64,000 nucleotides of DNA from Streptomyces sp. NBC_00223 (GTDB lineage: Bacteria > Actinomycetota > Actinomycetes > Streptomycetales > Streptomycetaceae): contig NZ_CP108109.1 of assembly GCF_036199905.1 (NCBI RefSeq), positions 2,356,001-2,420,000 on the forward strand, in the 5' to 3' direction. The notes beneath the pieces were generated by a model. That model had not been told where the DNA came from, ran no database searches, and worked only from the letters and a program-made list of their open reading frames with translations. Shown here one piece after another: positions 46,573 to 55,279 of the stretch (position 1 is the first letter of the stretch; every line of letters begins with the position of its first letter). The position numbers and the translations under genes are program-made.

Positions 46573-46926
46573 TCAGGACTCCGGGCGGTCGATCACACGC
46601 AGCCAGCTGCCGTCGGGCTGGCGGCGGGCGACCTGGACCCGGCCCCCGGTGCCGTCCTTCGGGCGGGTCGAGGTCAGCGCGAGGTCCCCGCTGATCAGCG
46701 TGGGCAGCGGCTCCTCGACCTCGAAGACCGGCTTGGCCGCCAGCAGCCCCGCGTACAGCTCGCGCAGCGCCGCGGTGCCCTGCGACGGGTGGTCGATCGG
46801 GAAGGCCACCACCGCGTCCGGCTCGAACAGCTCCAGGATCCCGTCCAGATCACCGGAGTTCACCCGGGCCACGAACAGCCGGGCGATGTCCTCGGGGTGG
46901 GTGGCCCGCTCACGGTTCTCGGTCAT
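46573..46926 (-). CDS. SnoaL-like / NTF2-fold protein
   Basis: 117-residue cone-shaped alpha+beta fold predicted from EDIARLFVARVNSGDLDGILELFEPDAVVAF, the standard start of SnoaL-like proteins, then a beta-rich end (LALTSTRPKDGTGGRVQVARR, SWLRVIDRP). The family includes isomerases, cyclases and ligand-binding proteins; no catalytic residue can be singled out. GAGGGAG precedes the ATG at 46926. It is divergent from a LysR regulator with a palindromic operator in between, so LysR control is likely. Confidence 0.85.
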   Translation of the reverse strand: MTENRERATHPEDIARLFVARVNSGDLDGILELFEPDAVVAFPIDHPSQGTAALRELYAGLLAAKPVFEVEEPLPTLISGDLALTSTRPKDGTGGRVQVARRQPDGSWLRVIDRPES

Positions 46927-47034
46927 GGTGGTTCTCCCTCGTTCGTCCCCCGTGCGGTGTGCCGTTCGGTACGCCGTGCGGTGTGCTTTCCTGCGCCTTC
47001 CCTTCCATGGTGGGGGGCCGCGTTCCATAAGTCC

Positions 47035-47048
47035 AAGATCTGGATCTT
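47035..47048. promoter_or_regulatory. Operator-like palindrome between SnoaL-like gene and LysR gene
   Basis: AAGATC-TG-GATCTT is a perfect 6-bp inverted repeat in the 144-bp divergent region, 22 bp before the LysR start. It is AT-richer than its surroundings. A LysR-type binding and autoregulation site is likely. Confidence 0.65.
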
Positions 47049-47070
47049 CTGCGAGCTAGCATGTTTGGTT

Positions 47071-47976
47071 ATGGAACTGCGGCAGCTCGAATACCTGGTG
47101 GCGGTGGCCGACGAGGGCGGCTTCACGCGGGCCGCGGCCCGGCTGCGTGTCGCCCAGCCGGGCGTCAGCGCGCAGATCAAGCAGCTCGAACGGGAGCTGG
47201 GGCAGCCGCTGTTCGACCGTACGGGCCGTACGGTACGGCTCACCGAGGCGGGGGAGGCGGTCCTGCCGTACGCGCGGGCCGCCCTCGACGCGGTGGCCGG
47301 GGCGCGGCTGATCGTCCAGGAGCTGTCCGGGCTGGTCCGGGGGCGGGTCGCGATCGGCACGGTCACCTCGCTGGGCGCGGACATGAACGTTCCCGGGCTG
47401 CTCGCCGGCTTCCACCGGGCGCACCCCGGGGTGGAGATCACGCTCGCCGAGGACACGTCGGACCGGCTGCTGCGGGGGCTGCTCGACGGGCGCTACGACC
47501 TGGCGTTCGCGGGGCTGGCGGGCGACGCGCCCGAGGGGGTCGGTACGCAGACGGTCCGCGACGAGGAACTGGTCGCGGCCGTGGCGCCCGGGGATCCGCT
47601 GGCCGGGCGTACGTCGGTGGCGCTGGGCGCGCTGGCCGAACGGCCGTTGATCACGCTGCCGCGGGGGACGGGGTTGCGGGCCGCGGTGGACGCGGGGTGT
47701 GCGGCGGCGGGGTTCAGGCCCCGGATCGGGTTCGAGGCGGGGAATCCGGAGGTACTGGTTGCGCTCGCCGCGCAGGGGTTGGGGGTGGCGATGCTGCCGG
47801 AGTCTCTGGCGGCGGCGTCTCCGGGCGTGCGGGTAGTGCGGGTCGCGCGCCCCGCGCTGAGGTCAAGGCTGGTCCTGGCGTGGCGCACGGGTGCCCCTGC
47901 CGGGCCGGCCGCTCGCGCCTTCACCCACCACGCCCGCACCTTCCTCTCCCCCTCCGCCCCCGGCGGTACCTTGTGA
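47071..47976 (+). CDS. LysR-family transcriptional regulator
   Basis: 301-residue regulator. The N-terminal HTH (1-60) is MELRQLEYLVAVADEGGFTR followed by AQPGVSAQIKQLERELGQPLFDR. A substrate-binding domain of two alpha/beta lobes starts at about residue 90 (GRVAIGTVTSLGADMNVPGLL) and includes GNPEVLVALAAQGLGVAMLPE. It is divergent from the SnoaL-like gene, the expected target. The effector is not predictable. Confidence 0.93.
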   Translation: MELRQLEYLVAVADEGGFTRAAARLRVAQPGVSAQIKQLERELGQPLFDRTGRTVRLTEAGEAVLPYARAALDAVAGARLIVQELSGLVRGRVAIGTVTSLGADMNVPGLLAGFHRAHPGVEITLAEDTSDRLLRGLLDGRYDLAFAGLAGDAPEGVGTQTVRDEELVAAVAPGDPLAGRTSVALGALAERPLITLPRGTGLRAAVDAGCAAAGFRPRIGFEAGNPEVLVALAAQGLGVAMLPESLAAASPGVRVVRVARPALRSRLVLAWRTGAPAGPAARAFTHHARTFLSPSAPGGTL

Positions 47977-48135
47977 CTCGGCGTCACCCCCACTTTCCGC
48001 CACGGCGGCGGGTTCGGCACCGCCGGGTTGCGCCGTCCCGCGTCCCGCCGTCGCGGCGGAGAAGTGAGGGGCGACGCCGTCGTCACAAGTCTGCGCCGGA
48101 GGCGGAGAGGCAGCGCCGGGGCACGGCGGGGGTGG

Positions 48136-49434
48136 TTAGGCCGGGCTGGAAGCGGGGGGGGTGGGTTCTACCAGGACCGTGCCGATGCGGTTGCGGCGGC
48201 CGGCCTGGGTTTCCGCGGTGAGGCGGAGGGCGGCCGGGTGCCGGCCGGCCGGGGACGCGTCCTCGGGGAGCGGGACCACCGCCGTCGCCCCGGGAATCGG
48301 CACCCGCCCGAGCGCCTTCGCGAGCAGCCCCCCGACCGTCTCCACATCGTCGTCGTCGAGCAGCACCCCGTACAGATCCCCCAGGTCACCGATGTCGAGT
48401 CGCGCGGTGACCCGGTAACGGTCCTCGCCCAGCTCCTCCACCGGCGGCGTCTCCCGGTCGTACTCGTCGGTGATCTCGCCGACGATCTCCTCCAGGATGT
48501 CCTCGATCGTGACAATCCCCGCCGTACCCCCGTACTCGTCCACCACGACCGCGACATGGTTGCGGTCCCGCTGCATCTCCCGCAGCAGATCCCCCGCGTT
48601 CTTCGTGTCGGGCACGAACGCCGCCGGCCGGATCAGCGACGAGACCGGATCGCTCTCGGACTCCCGGTTGATGTGCACCCGCCGCGCGAGATCCTTGAGG
48701 TAGACGAAGCCGACCACGTCGTCCTCGCTCTCCCCGGTGACCGGGATGCGCGAGAAGCCGCTGCGCAGCGCCAGCGTCATCGCCTGACGGGCCGTCTTGA
48801 ACCGCTCGATCATGACCAGTTCCGTGCGCGGCACCATCACCTCACGCACGATCGTGTCACCCAGCTCGAAGACCGAGTGCACCATCCGGCGCTCCTCGTC
48901 CTCGATCAGCGACTGCGACTCCGCGAGGTCCACCATGGCCCGCAGCTCGGCCTCACTCGCGAACGGCCCGCGCTTGAAGCCCTTCCCGGGCGTGAGCGCG
49001 TTGCCGATCAGGATCAGCAGCCCGGGCACGGGCCCCATCACCCGGGCCAGCGGCAGCAGTACGTAGGACGCGACGGTCGCGGTGTTCATCGGGTGCTGAC
49101 GCCCGATCGTGCGCGGCGAGACGCCCACGGCCACGTACGACACCAGGACCATCACCCCGATCGCGACGCACAGCACCTGCCAGGTCGCGGTGAAGTGCCG
49201 GTCGCAGACGACGGTGATGAGCACCGCCGCGGACGTCTCGCAGGCGACCCGGACCAGCAGCGCCACATTGAGGTAGCGCGTCGGGTCGGCGGCGACCGCG
49301 AGCAGGTTCGCGGCGCCCCTGCGGCCCGAACGCAGCGCGTCCTCGGCGCGGAAGCGGGAGATCCGGGCGATACCCGCTTCCGCGCAGGCGGCCAGCCAGG
49401 CGACGACGACGAGCAGTACGGCGTAGACGATCAT
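48136..49434 (-). CDS. corC: CNNM/CorC-like membrane CBS-domain protein
   Basis: 432-residue protein: CNNM/DUF21 membrane domain with about four segments (1-150), paired CBS domains (about 200-325, e.g. IVREVMVPRTELVMIE, SGFSRIPVTGESEDDVVGFVYLKDL, VVDEYGGTAGIVTIEDILEEIVGEI), and a C-terminal CorC_HlyC transporter-associated domain (about 345-410). The family is linked to Mg/Co efflux. It is in the phoH-ybeY-corC block, 19 bp after ybeY. ATG 49434 chosen because MIVYAVLLVVVAWL begins the first membrane helix. Confidence 0.92.
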   Translation of the reverse strand: MIVYAVLLVVVAWLAACAEAGIARISRFRAEDALRSGRRGAANLLAVAADPTRYLNVALLVRVACETSAAVLITVVCDRHFTATWQVLCVAIGVMVLVSYVAVGVSPRTIGRQHPMNTATVASYVLLPLARVMGPVPGLLILIGNALTPGKGFKRGPFASEAELRAMVDLAESQSLIEDEERRMVHSVFELGDTIVREVMVPRTELVMIERFKTARQAMTLALRSGFSRIPVTGESEDDVVGFVYLKDLARRVHINRESESDPVSSLIRPAAFVPDTKNAGDLLREMQRDRNHVAVVVDEYGGTAGIVTIEDILEEIVGEITDEYDRETPPVEELGEDRYRVTARLDIGDLGDLYGVLLDDDDVETVGGLLAKALGRVPIPGATAVVPLPEDASPAGRHPAALRLTAETQAGRRNRIGTVLVEPTPPASSPA

Positions 49435-49453
49435 CCGAAGGGTGCCGTCGCCG

Positions 49454-49948
49454 TCAGTGGGTGGTGGGAGCGGGCGAGGGCCCGTCCAGACCGCGCTCGG
49501 CCCGCCAGTCGTCGAGGATCGTCTTCTGGAGACCGAACATCTCGGCCTTCTCGTCCGCCTCCTCGTGGTCGTAGCCGAGCAGGTGCAGCACGCCGTGGAC
49601 GGTGAGCAGTTGCAGCTCCTCGTCCATCGAGTGCTTGGTCGGCGCGTCCTCGCCCTGCTTCTTCGCGACCTCGGGGCACAGCACGATGTCACCGAGCAGC
49701 CCCTGCGAGGGCTCCTCGTCCTCCTTGCCGGGACGCAGCTCGTCCATCGGGAAGGACATGACGTCCGTGGGCCCCGGCAGATCCATCCACTGGAGGTGAA
49801 GCTGCTCCATCGCGTCCGCGTCCACCGCGATCACCGAGAGTTCGGAGAGCGGATGGATGCGCATGCGCTGGAGGGCGTAGCGGGCGGTGTCGAGGACCGC
49901 CCGCTCGTCGATCTCCCAGCCGGACTCGTTGTTGACGTCGATCGCCAT
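49454..49948 (-). CDS. ybeY: Endoribonuclease YbeY
   Basis: 164-residue metal-dependent RNase for 16S rRNA 3' maturation and ribosome quality control. The zinc site [11 protein letters not shown] (three His) is intact, and [12 protein letters not shown] and [10 protein letters not shown] are conserved family segments. It follows phoH by 12 bp and precedes corC by 19 bp, forming a tight operon. The C-terminal ~25 residues are extended and Pro-rich. Confidence 0.97.
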   Translation of the reverse strand: MAIDVNNESGWEIDERAVLDTARYALQRMRIHPLSELSVIAVDADAMEQLHLQWMDLPGPTDVMSFPMDELRPGKEDEEPSQGLLGDIVLCPEVAKKQGEDAPTKHSMDEELQLLTVHGVLHLLGYDHEEADEKAEMFGLQKTILDDWRAERGLDGPSPAPTTH

Positions 49949-49960
49949 GGGGTGGGTTGG

Positions 49961-51064
49961 TTACTTTCCGTTGGTCCTGGCGCGGTTGCCGTTGGCGACG
50001 GACCTGCCGTTGCCCGAGCGGTTGCCGGCGCGATCCGTGGTGGCCTCGGCGACGGCGTTGTCGTACCGCTCGTAGGCGTCCACGATGCGTCCGACCAGCT
50101 TATGACGGACCACGTCGGTGCTGGTGAGCCGGGAGAAGTGGACGTCCTCGACGCCGTCGAGGATCTCCTGCACCTGGCGCAGCCCGCTCTTGGTCCCGCT
50201 GGGCAGGTCCACCTGGGTGACGTCACCGGTGATGACGATCTTGGAGTCGAACCCGAGCCTGGTCAGGAACATCTTCATCTGCTCGGCGCTGGTGTTCTGC
50301 GCCTCGTCGAGAATGATGAACGCGTCATTCAGGGTGCGGCCGCGCATGTAGGCGAGGGGGGCGACCTCGATCGTGCCGGCGGCCATCAGACGGGGGATCG
50401 AGTCCGGGTCCAGCATGTCGTGCAGCGCGTCGTAGAGCGGGCGCAGATACGGGTCGATCTTCTCGTACAGGGTGCCGGGCAGGAAGCCAAGCCGCTCGCC
50501 AGCCTCGACGGCCGGCCGGGTCAGGATGATCCGGTTGACCTGCTTGGACTGCAGGGCCTGGACCGCCTTGGCCATGGCCAGATACGTCTTGCCGGTACCG
50601 GCCGGGCCGATGCCGAAGACGATGGTGTGACGGTCGATCGCGTCCACGTAACGCTTCTGGTTGAGCGTCTTGGGGCGGATCGTGCGGCCGCGGCTGGAGA
50701 GGATGTTCTGCGTGAGGACCTGGGCGGGGGTCTCCGCGTCCGTGTCCACCGCGCTGCCGTTGGCCCGGAGCATGGCGATGGAGCGCTCGACGGCGTCCTC
50801 CGTCAGGGGCTGGCCGGTGCGGAGCACGAGCATCATCTCGTCGAAGAGCCGCTGCACGAGCGCGACCTCGGGGGCGTCGCCGACGGCGCTGATCTCATTG
50901 CCGCGTACGTGAATGTCGACGGCCGGGAACGCCTGCTCGATCACGCGCAGAAGGGCGTCTCCCGATCCCAGGACGGTCACCATGGGGTGCTTGGCCGGTA
51001 CGACGAAGTGGGCGCGCGCCTGCTGCGGCGGCTGCGGCTGCTGCTTTGTCGGTGTCTGAGTCAT
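49961..51064 (-). CDS. phoH: PhoH-family ATPase
   Basis: 367-residue cytoplasmic P-loop ATPase associated with RNA metabolism alongside YbeY. Walker A GPAGTGKTYLAMAKAV and Walker B AFIILDEAQN are present. GERLGFLPGTLYEKIDPYLRPLYDAL is diagnostic. The N-terminus has a small KH-like region (VRGNEISAVGDAPEVALVQRL). The Gln/Pro-rich N-terminal 15 residues and an Asn/Gly/Arg-rich C-terminal tail are probably disordered. It is first in the phoH-ybeY-corC operon. Confidence 0.96.
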   Translation of the reverse strand: MTQTPTKQQPQPPQQARAHFVVPAKHPMVTVLGSGDALLRVIEQAFPAVDIHVRGNEISAVGDAPEVALVQRLFDEMMLVLRTGQPLTEDAVERSIAMLRANGSAVDTDAETPAQVLTQNILSSRGRTIRPKTLNQKRYVDAIDRHTIVFGIGPAGTGKTYLAMAKAVQALQSKQVNRIILTRPAVEAGERLGFLPGTLYEKIDPYLRPLYDALHDMLDPDSIPRLMAAGTIEVAPLAYMRGRTLNDAFIILDEAQNTSAEQMKMFLTRLGFDSKIVITGDVTQVDLPSGTKSGLRQVQEILDGVEDVHFSRLTSTDVVRHKLVGRIVDAYERYDNAVAEATTDRAGNRSGNGRSVANGNRARTNGK

Positions 51065-51299
51065 GGGCCGGCGCTAAGGCCTGCTCATCCCGCCTTCTGC
51101 TGATCGAGGGCCCGGAGGGCCCTTGGGCTACCAAGCCTACGACTCGGGGCGCCGCCCGCCGAGGGGATTTGCCGGTGGGGTCGTACGGGCGGCCTCGCGG
51201 CCGGGCCCGACGGGTGATTACGGACGGTATGGGCGGCGTCGGAGCCCCGGGGGCGGGCCGCCTGGGCCCGGTAGCAGGCCGCCGGGCCCCGGGCCCTGT

Positions 51300-51777
51300 G
51301 AACCGCCGCGCGAGCGACCCGTCACGCCGGGCGGAAACCGGCCGTCGGACGTGGCCCGGGGCAGGGGCCGGGCACCCCGCAACCCGGAGCCACCCGCACC
51401 GGACCGCCACTGCGCGCCGCGAAGCCGGATGGCGACAGCCACATGGCCGACTGCGGGACCAGCGAGGGCCCGCGAACTCGCCGCGCGAGCGAACCCTCAC
51501 CCCGGACGGAACCGGCCGTCGGAGGTGGCCCAGGGCAGGGACCGGGCACCCGGAACCCGGAGACAGCCGCACCGGGCCGCCACTGCGCTCCACGAAGCCG
51601 GGTGGCGAGAGCCACGTAGCCGACTGTCGGGTCAGCAAGGGCCCCGAGAACCGCCGCGCGAGCGGCCCCTGATGCCGGACGGAACCGGCCGTCGGAGGTG
51701 GCCCGGGGCAGGGGCCGGGCGCCCCGGGACCCGGAGCCACCCGCACCGGGCCGCGAACCCGCCGCGCGAGCGGGCCC
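51300..51777. repeat. Diverged ~174-bp repeats next to the 3' end of the sugar kinase gene
   Basis: A motif reading AACCGCCGCGCGAGCG, followed by CCGGGCGGAAACCG-like sequence, begins near 51301, 51475, 51649 and 51756. The last copy runs into the 3' end of the PfkB-type gene, whose final codons it shares. The first three are spaced 174 bp. The 713-bp stretch 51065-51777 has no supportable gene; the left 230 bp should include the phoH promoter. Confidence 0.8.
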
Positions 51778-52893
51778 TCAGGCCGGGCGGAAACCGATCG
51801 TCGGGACCGCCCGCCGCAGCGGCCACGGCCGCGTCCCGGTGGGCAGCAGCGCTTCGAGGAAGCCGTAGCGGCAGACCGCCTCCCGGTGGTCCGCGGTCTG
51901 CCCCGCGTACGCCTTGGCCTGCTCCCACCAGCCCGCGATCTCGATCCAGCCGGGCGCCGAGAGCGACCCGCCGAACTCCTGGACGGACAGGGCCGCGCAC
52001 AGCGAGGCGAAGGCCAGCCGGTCGGCGAGCGGCCAGCCGGCCAGCGTGCCGGTGACGAACCCGGCGACGAAGACATCTCCCGCGCCCGTCGGGTCCAGCG
52101 CCTCCACCGCGAGGGCGGGCACCTCGGCGGTCTCGCCGTTCGCGGAGTCCACCGCGTAGGCGCCCTCCGCGCCCAGGGTGACGACCGCCAGCGGCACGCG
52201 TTCGGCGAGCCTGCGGGCGGCCTCGCGGGGGGAGGCGGCGCGGGTGTAGCGCATGGCCTCCTCGGCGTTCGGCAGGAAGGCGGCGCAGTGCCGCAGCCCG
52301 TCGAGGTCGGCGGGGTCCCAGCGGCCGGTCTCGTCCCAGCCGACGTCGGCGAAGATCCGGGTGCCGGTGGCGGCGGCCTCGGCGATCCACTCCTGCTCGC
52401 CCTCCCCCGGCCCGTGCTCGCCGCGCCGCCCGAGCGAGGCGACCGCCGCCCGGGCCGGCGGTGGGCAGGCCGGCACCGCGCCCTCGGGCGGGGGCGCCCG
52501 GTGGCCGTGGCTGACCATGGTCCGCTCGCCCTCGTAGGCCATGGAGACGGTCACCGGCGAGTGCCAGCCGGGGATGCGCCGGGACGGGGTGAGGTCGATG
52601 CCCTCGCCCGCCCGCAGGCTGTCCCAGCAGTAGTCGCCGTACATGTCGTCGCCGAAGGCCGCGGCGAGCGTCGTGCGCAGACCGAGCCGGGCCAGCGCGG
52701 TGGCCATGTTCGCGATGCCGCCGGGGCTCGATCCCATGCCGCGGGCCCAGGACTCGGTGCCGCGCACGGGGGCGCTGTCGAGGCCGGTGAAGATGATGTC
52801 GAGGAAGACGGTGCCGGTCAGGTAGACGTCGGTCGCCGGATCCCCCGGGGTGCGCAGAGCGCCGAGCGGGTCGAGAACGGGCTGGTCGTCCAT
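51778..52893 (-). CDS. PfkB-family carbohydrate kinase
   Basis: 371-residue ribokinase-fold kinase. Motif 1 is GGIANMATALARLGLRTTLA. Motif 2 with catalytic Asp is ALDPTGAGDVFVAGFVTG (GAGD). TVFLDIIFTGLD marks the start. A Pro/Gly/Glu-rich insertion (PPPEGAVPACPPPARAA to EGEQEW) sits in the lid region. The sugar is unknown. It is divergent from a GH4 glycosidase gene 70 bp away, suggesting joint sugar use. No Shine-Dalgarno precedes ATG 52893; GTG 52902 is an alternative and a leaderless mRNA is possible. Confidence 0.9.
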   Translation of the reverse strand: MDDQPVLDPLGALRTPGDPATDVYLTGTVFLDIIFTGLDSAPVRGTESWARGMGSSPGGIANMATALARLGLRTTLAAAFGDDMYGDYCWDSLRAGEGIDLTPSRRIPGWHSPVTVSMAYEGERTMVSHGHRAPPPEGAVPACPPPARAAVASLGRRGEHGPGEGEQEWIAEAAATGTRIFADVGWDETGRWDPADLDGLRHCAAFLPNAEEAMRYTRAASPREAARRLAERVPLAVVTLGAEGAYAVDSANGETAEVPALAVEALDPTGAGDVFVAGFVTGTLAGWPLADRLAFASLCAALSVQEFGGSLSAPGWIEIAGWWEQAKAYAGQTADHREAVCRYGFLEALLPTGTRPWPLRRAVPTIGFRPA

Positions 52894-52963
52894 GGCTGAC
52901 ACTGTGCACGATGACCGGGCGGAGGCGTAGCACCGCCGTGGGACCGTGAGGAAACGAGATCTG

Positions 52964-54265
52964 ATGAGGCTGACGATTCTGGGCGGCGGCGGGTTCCGGG
53001 TGCCGCTGGTCCTGCGGGCACTGCGGGACGATCCGACGGTGGACGAGGTCGTGCTGTACGACACGGACCCGCGGCGGCTGCGGGTGATCGGGGCGGTGCT
53101 GGCGGGGGCGGGTCCCGGCGGGCCGGCCGTACGGGTCGCCACCGGCCTGGACGACGCCCTGCGCGGGGCGGACTTCGTCTTCTCGGCGATCCGGGTCGGC
53201 GGCACGGCCGGCCGGGTGCGCGACGAGCGGGTGCCGCTGGCCGAGGGGGTGCTCGGGCAGGAGACGGTGGGCGCGGGCGGGGTGCTGTACGGGCTGCGTA
53301 CGCTGCCGGTGGCCGTCGAGGTGGCCGAACGCGTCAAGGCGGTCGCGCCCTCCGCGTGGGTGATCAACTTCACCAATCCCGCGGGCATGGTCACCGAGGC
53401 GATGTCCCGGGTGCTGGGTCCCCGGGTGATCGGCATCTGCGACTCGCCTGTGGGCCTGGTCCGGCGGGCGGCGCGGGCGGCGGGCGCGGACCCGGACGCG
53501 CCGGGCTTCGGCTACGACTACGTCGGCCTGAACCATCTGGGCTGGCTGCGACGGCTGACCGTGGACGGCCGCGACCTGCTGCCCGCGCTGCTCGCGGACC
53601 CGGCCGCGCTGGGCACCTTCGAGGAGGGCCGGCTGTTCGGCGCGCAATGGCTGGCGGCGCTCGGCTCGCTGCCCAACGAGTATCTGCACTACTACTACTT
53701 CCGGCGCGAGGCCCTGGCCGCGGTACGGGAAGCGGCCGCGACCCGGGGGGAGTTCCTGGACCGGCAGCAGTCGGACTTCTTCGCGTCGGCGGACGCGTCA
53801 CCGGCCGAGGCGTACCGGCTGTGGGAGCGGACCCGGCGGGAGCGCGAGGAGACGTACATGGCCGACAGCCGTGCCGCCAGCGGCGGTTGGCAGCGCGACC
53901 CGCACGACCTGGACGGCGGCGGCTACGACCGGGTGGCGCTGGCGCTGATGCGGGCGGTGGCACGCGACGAGCGGACCGTACTGATCCTCAATGTGCCCGG
54001 CGGCGGGGCGGTTTCTGTCCTCGACCCGGACGCGGTGGTCGAAGTTCCGTGCGAGGTCGGGGCGTTCGGGGCGCGGCCGCTGCCGGTGGCACCGCCGGAC
54101 GAGCACCAGGCGGGGCTGATGCTGGCGCTGAAAGCCGTGGAGCGGGCGGTGATCGAGGCGGCGGCCACCGGTTCGCGCACGGCGGCGCTGCGCGCGCTGG
54201 CGTTGCATCCGCTGGTGGACTCCGCGGCGGCCGCGAGCCGGATTCTGACTGCCTCGGGGTGGTGA
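52964..54265 (+). CDS. GH4 family 6-phospho-beta-glucosidase-like enzyme
   Basis: 433-residue NAD- and Mn-dependent glycosidase. NAD-binding loop ILGGGGFRVP, DFVFSAIRVGG, FTNPAGMVTEA, metal ligands in GICDSP (Cys) and GLNHLGW (His), and ETVGAGGVLYGL match GH4 enzymes, which cleave phosphorylated disaccharides by redox-assisted elimination. A PTS or kinase would be needed to make the substrate; the divergent PfkB kinase may act on a product or alternative sugar. ATG 52964 chosen with GAGGA upstream; GTG 52946 adds six residues. Confidence 0.92.
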   Translation: MRLTILGGGGFRVPLVLRALRDDPTVDEVVLYDTDPRRLRVIGAVLAGAGPGGPAVRVATGLDDALRGADFVFSAIRVGGTAGRVRDERVPLAEGVLGQETVGAGGVLYGLRTLPVAVEVAERVKAVAPSAWVINFTNPAGMVTEAMSRVLGPRVIGICDSPVGLVRRAARAAGADPDAPGFGYDYVGLNHLGWLRRLTVDGRDLLPALLADPAALGTFEEGRLFGAQWLAALGSLPNEYLHYYYFRREALAAVREAAATRGEFLDRQQSDFFASADASPAEAYRLWERTRREREETYMADSRAASGGWQRDPHDLDGGGYDRVALALMRAVARDERTVLILNVPGGGAVSVLDPDAVVEVPCEVGAFGARPLPVAPPDEHQAGLMLALKAVERAVIEAAATGSRTAALRALALHPLVDSAAAASRILTASGW

Positions 54266-54320
54266 CGGGCCCCTGAACAGGGCGTTAGCACCGGGTGGCG
54301 GCCCGGGTTTTCACCACGCG

Positions 54321-54361
54321 CGTAGACAAGGCTTGACCTGCCCTGATGCTGGGGTCTACGT
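54321..54361 (+). promoter_or_regulatory. Promoter with flanking inverted repeat before acid phosphatase gene
   Basis: CGTAGAC (54321-54327) and GTCTACG (54354-54360) form a 7-bp inverted repeat. TTGACC at 54333 and CTACGT at 54356 have a 17-bp spacer and could be -35 and -10, so a protein bound to the repeat would cover the promoter. The associated regulator is unknown. Confidence 0.45.
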
Positions 54362-54397
54362 TTCGCGGCACCAACTCAGCGTTGAAGGAGCACCGTC

Positions 54398-55204
54398 ATG
54401 CCCCGTGCCCGCTTGTCCGCCCGCGCCCGAGCGCTCGCCGTGACCGCCGCCGCGGTCACCCTGGGCGCCACGTTCTACGGCGTCGGCGCCGCCACCGCGA
54501 ACAACTCCGTACCGCGCAGCGACAAGGAGATCCCCAACCTCACCGACGTGGTCTCCCAGATCAAGGCGTACTACGGCGACACGGTGGACTCCTCGGGCGA
54601 GCACTGGGCCTCCGCCACGAGCAACTACGCCAGGCAACTGGCCGGTATCGAGGCCCAGGCGAAGTCCTATCTCTCCTCCCACGCCACCACGCGGAACGCC
54701 GGGCACGGCGGGCACGCCGCCAAGCCCGCGATCGTCCTCGACGTGGACGACACCAGCCTGCTGACGTACAACTACGAGCTGGAGGTGGGCTTCAACTACA
54801 CCCCGGCGAGCAACCAGACGTACCTCGACACCAAGAACATGGGCTCCGTCTTCGGCATGGCCACCCTCACCAACTGGGCGGCCGCCAAGGGGATCACGGT
54901 CTTCTGGATCACCGGCCGCCCGGAGTCGCAGCGCGCCGACACCGTACGCAACCTGACCGCCGTCGGCTACAGGGCGCCCGTCGACACCGCCCACCTCTAC
55001 CTGAAGAACACGGCCACCCCGCCCGCGTATCTGGCGTGCGGCGCGAGCTGTACGACGATCGAGTACAAGGCCGGGACCCGGGCGCACATCGAGTCGCTGG
55101 GGTACAACATCGTGGCCAACTTCGGTGACCAGTACAGCGATCTGTCCGGCGGGCACGCGGACAAGTCCTTCAAGCTGCCCAACCCGATGTACTACCTGCC
55201 CTAG
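54398..55204 (+). CDS. Secreted HAD-family acid phosphatase (class B type)
   Basis: 268-residue exported phosphatase. The N-terminus MPRARLSARARALAVTAAAV has a basic region and hydrophobic core of a signal peptide, probably cleaved near ATANNSVP. The HAD nucleophile motif is IVLDVDDTSLLTYNYE, motif 2 VFWITGRPE, and motif 3/4 NFGDQYSDLSGG with the acidic pair. A likely disulfide is formed by ACGASC. It fits acid phosphatase (class B/HAD IIIB) proteins that release phosphate outside the cell. GAAGGAG lies 7 bp before the ATG. Confidence 0.93.
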   Translation: MPRARLSARARALAVTAAAVTLGATFYGVGAATANNSVPRSDKEIPNLTDVVSQIKAYYGDTVDSSGEHWASATSNYARQLAGIEAQAKSYLSSHATTRNAGHGGHAAKPAIVLDVDDTSLLTYNYELEVGFNYTPASNQTYLDTKNMGSVFGMATLTNWAAAKGITVFWITGRPESQRADTVRNLTAVGYRAPVDTAHLYLKNTATPPAYLACGASCTTIEYKAGTRAHIESLGYNIVANFGDQYSDLSGGHADKSFKLPNPMYYLP

Positions 55205-55279
55205 CCGTAGCCGGTTCCGGTACGGGCGGGCCCGGGCCCCGGGTACGGCCTGGCGCGGGCCCGCCCAACGTCCCGGTTC

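Noticed and set aside
51065-51300. Attempt to read a gene between phoH and the repeats
   Set aside because: Frames on both strands give only Arg/Pro/Gly-rich text and no start with a ribosome site.
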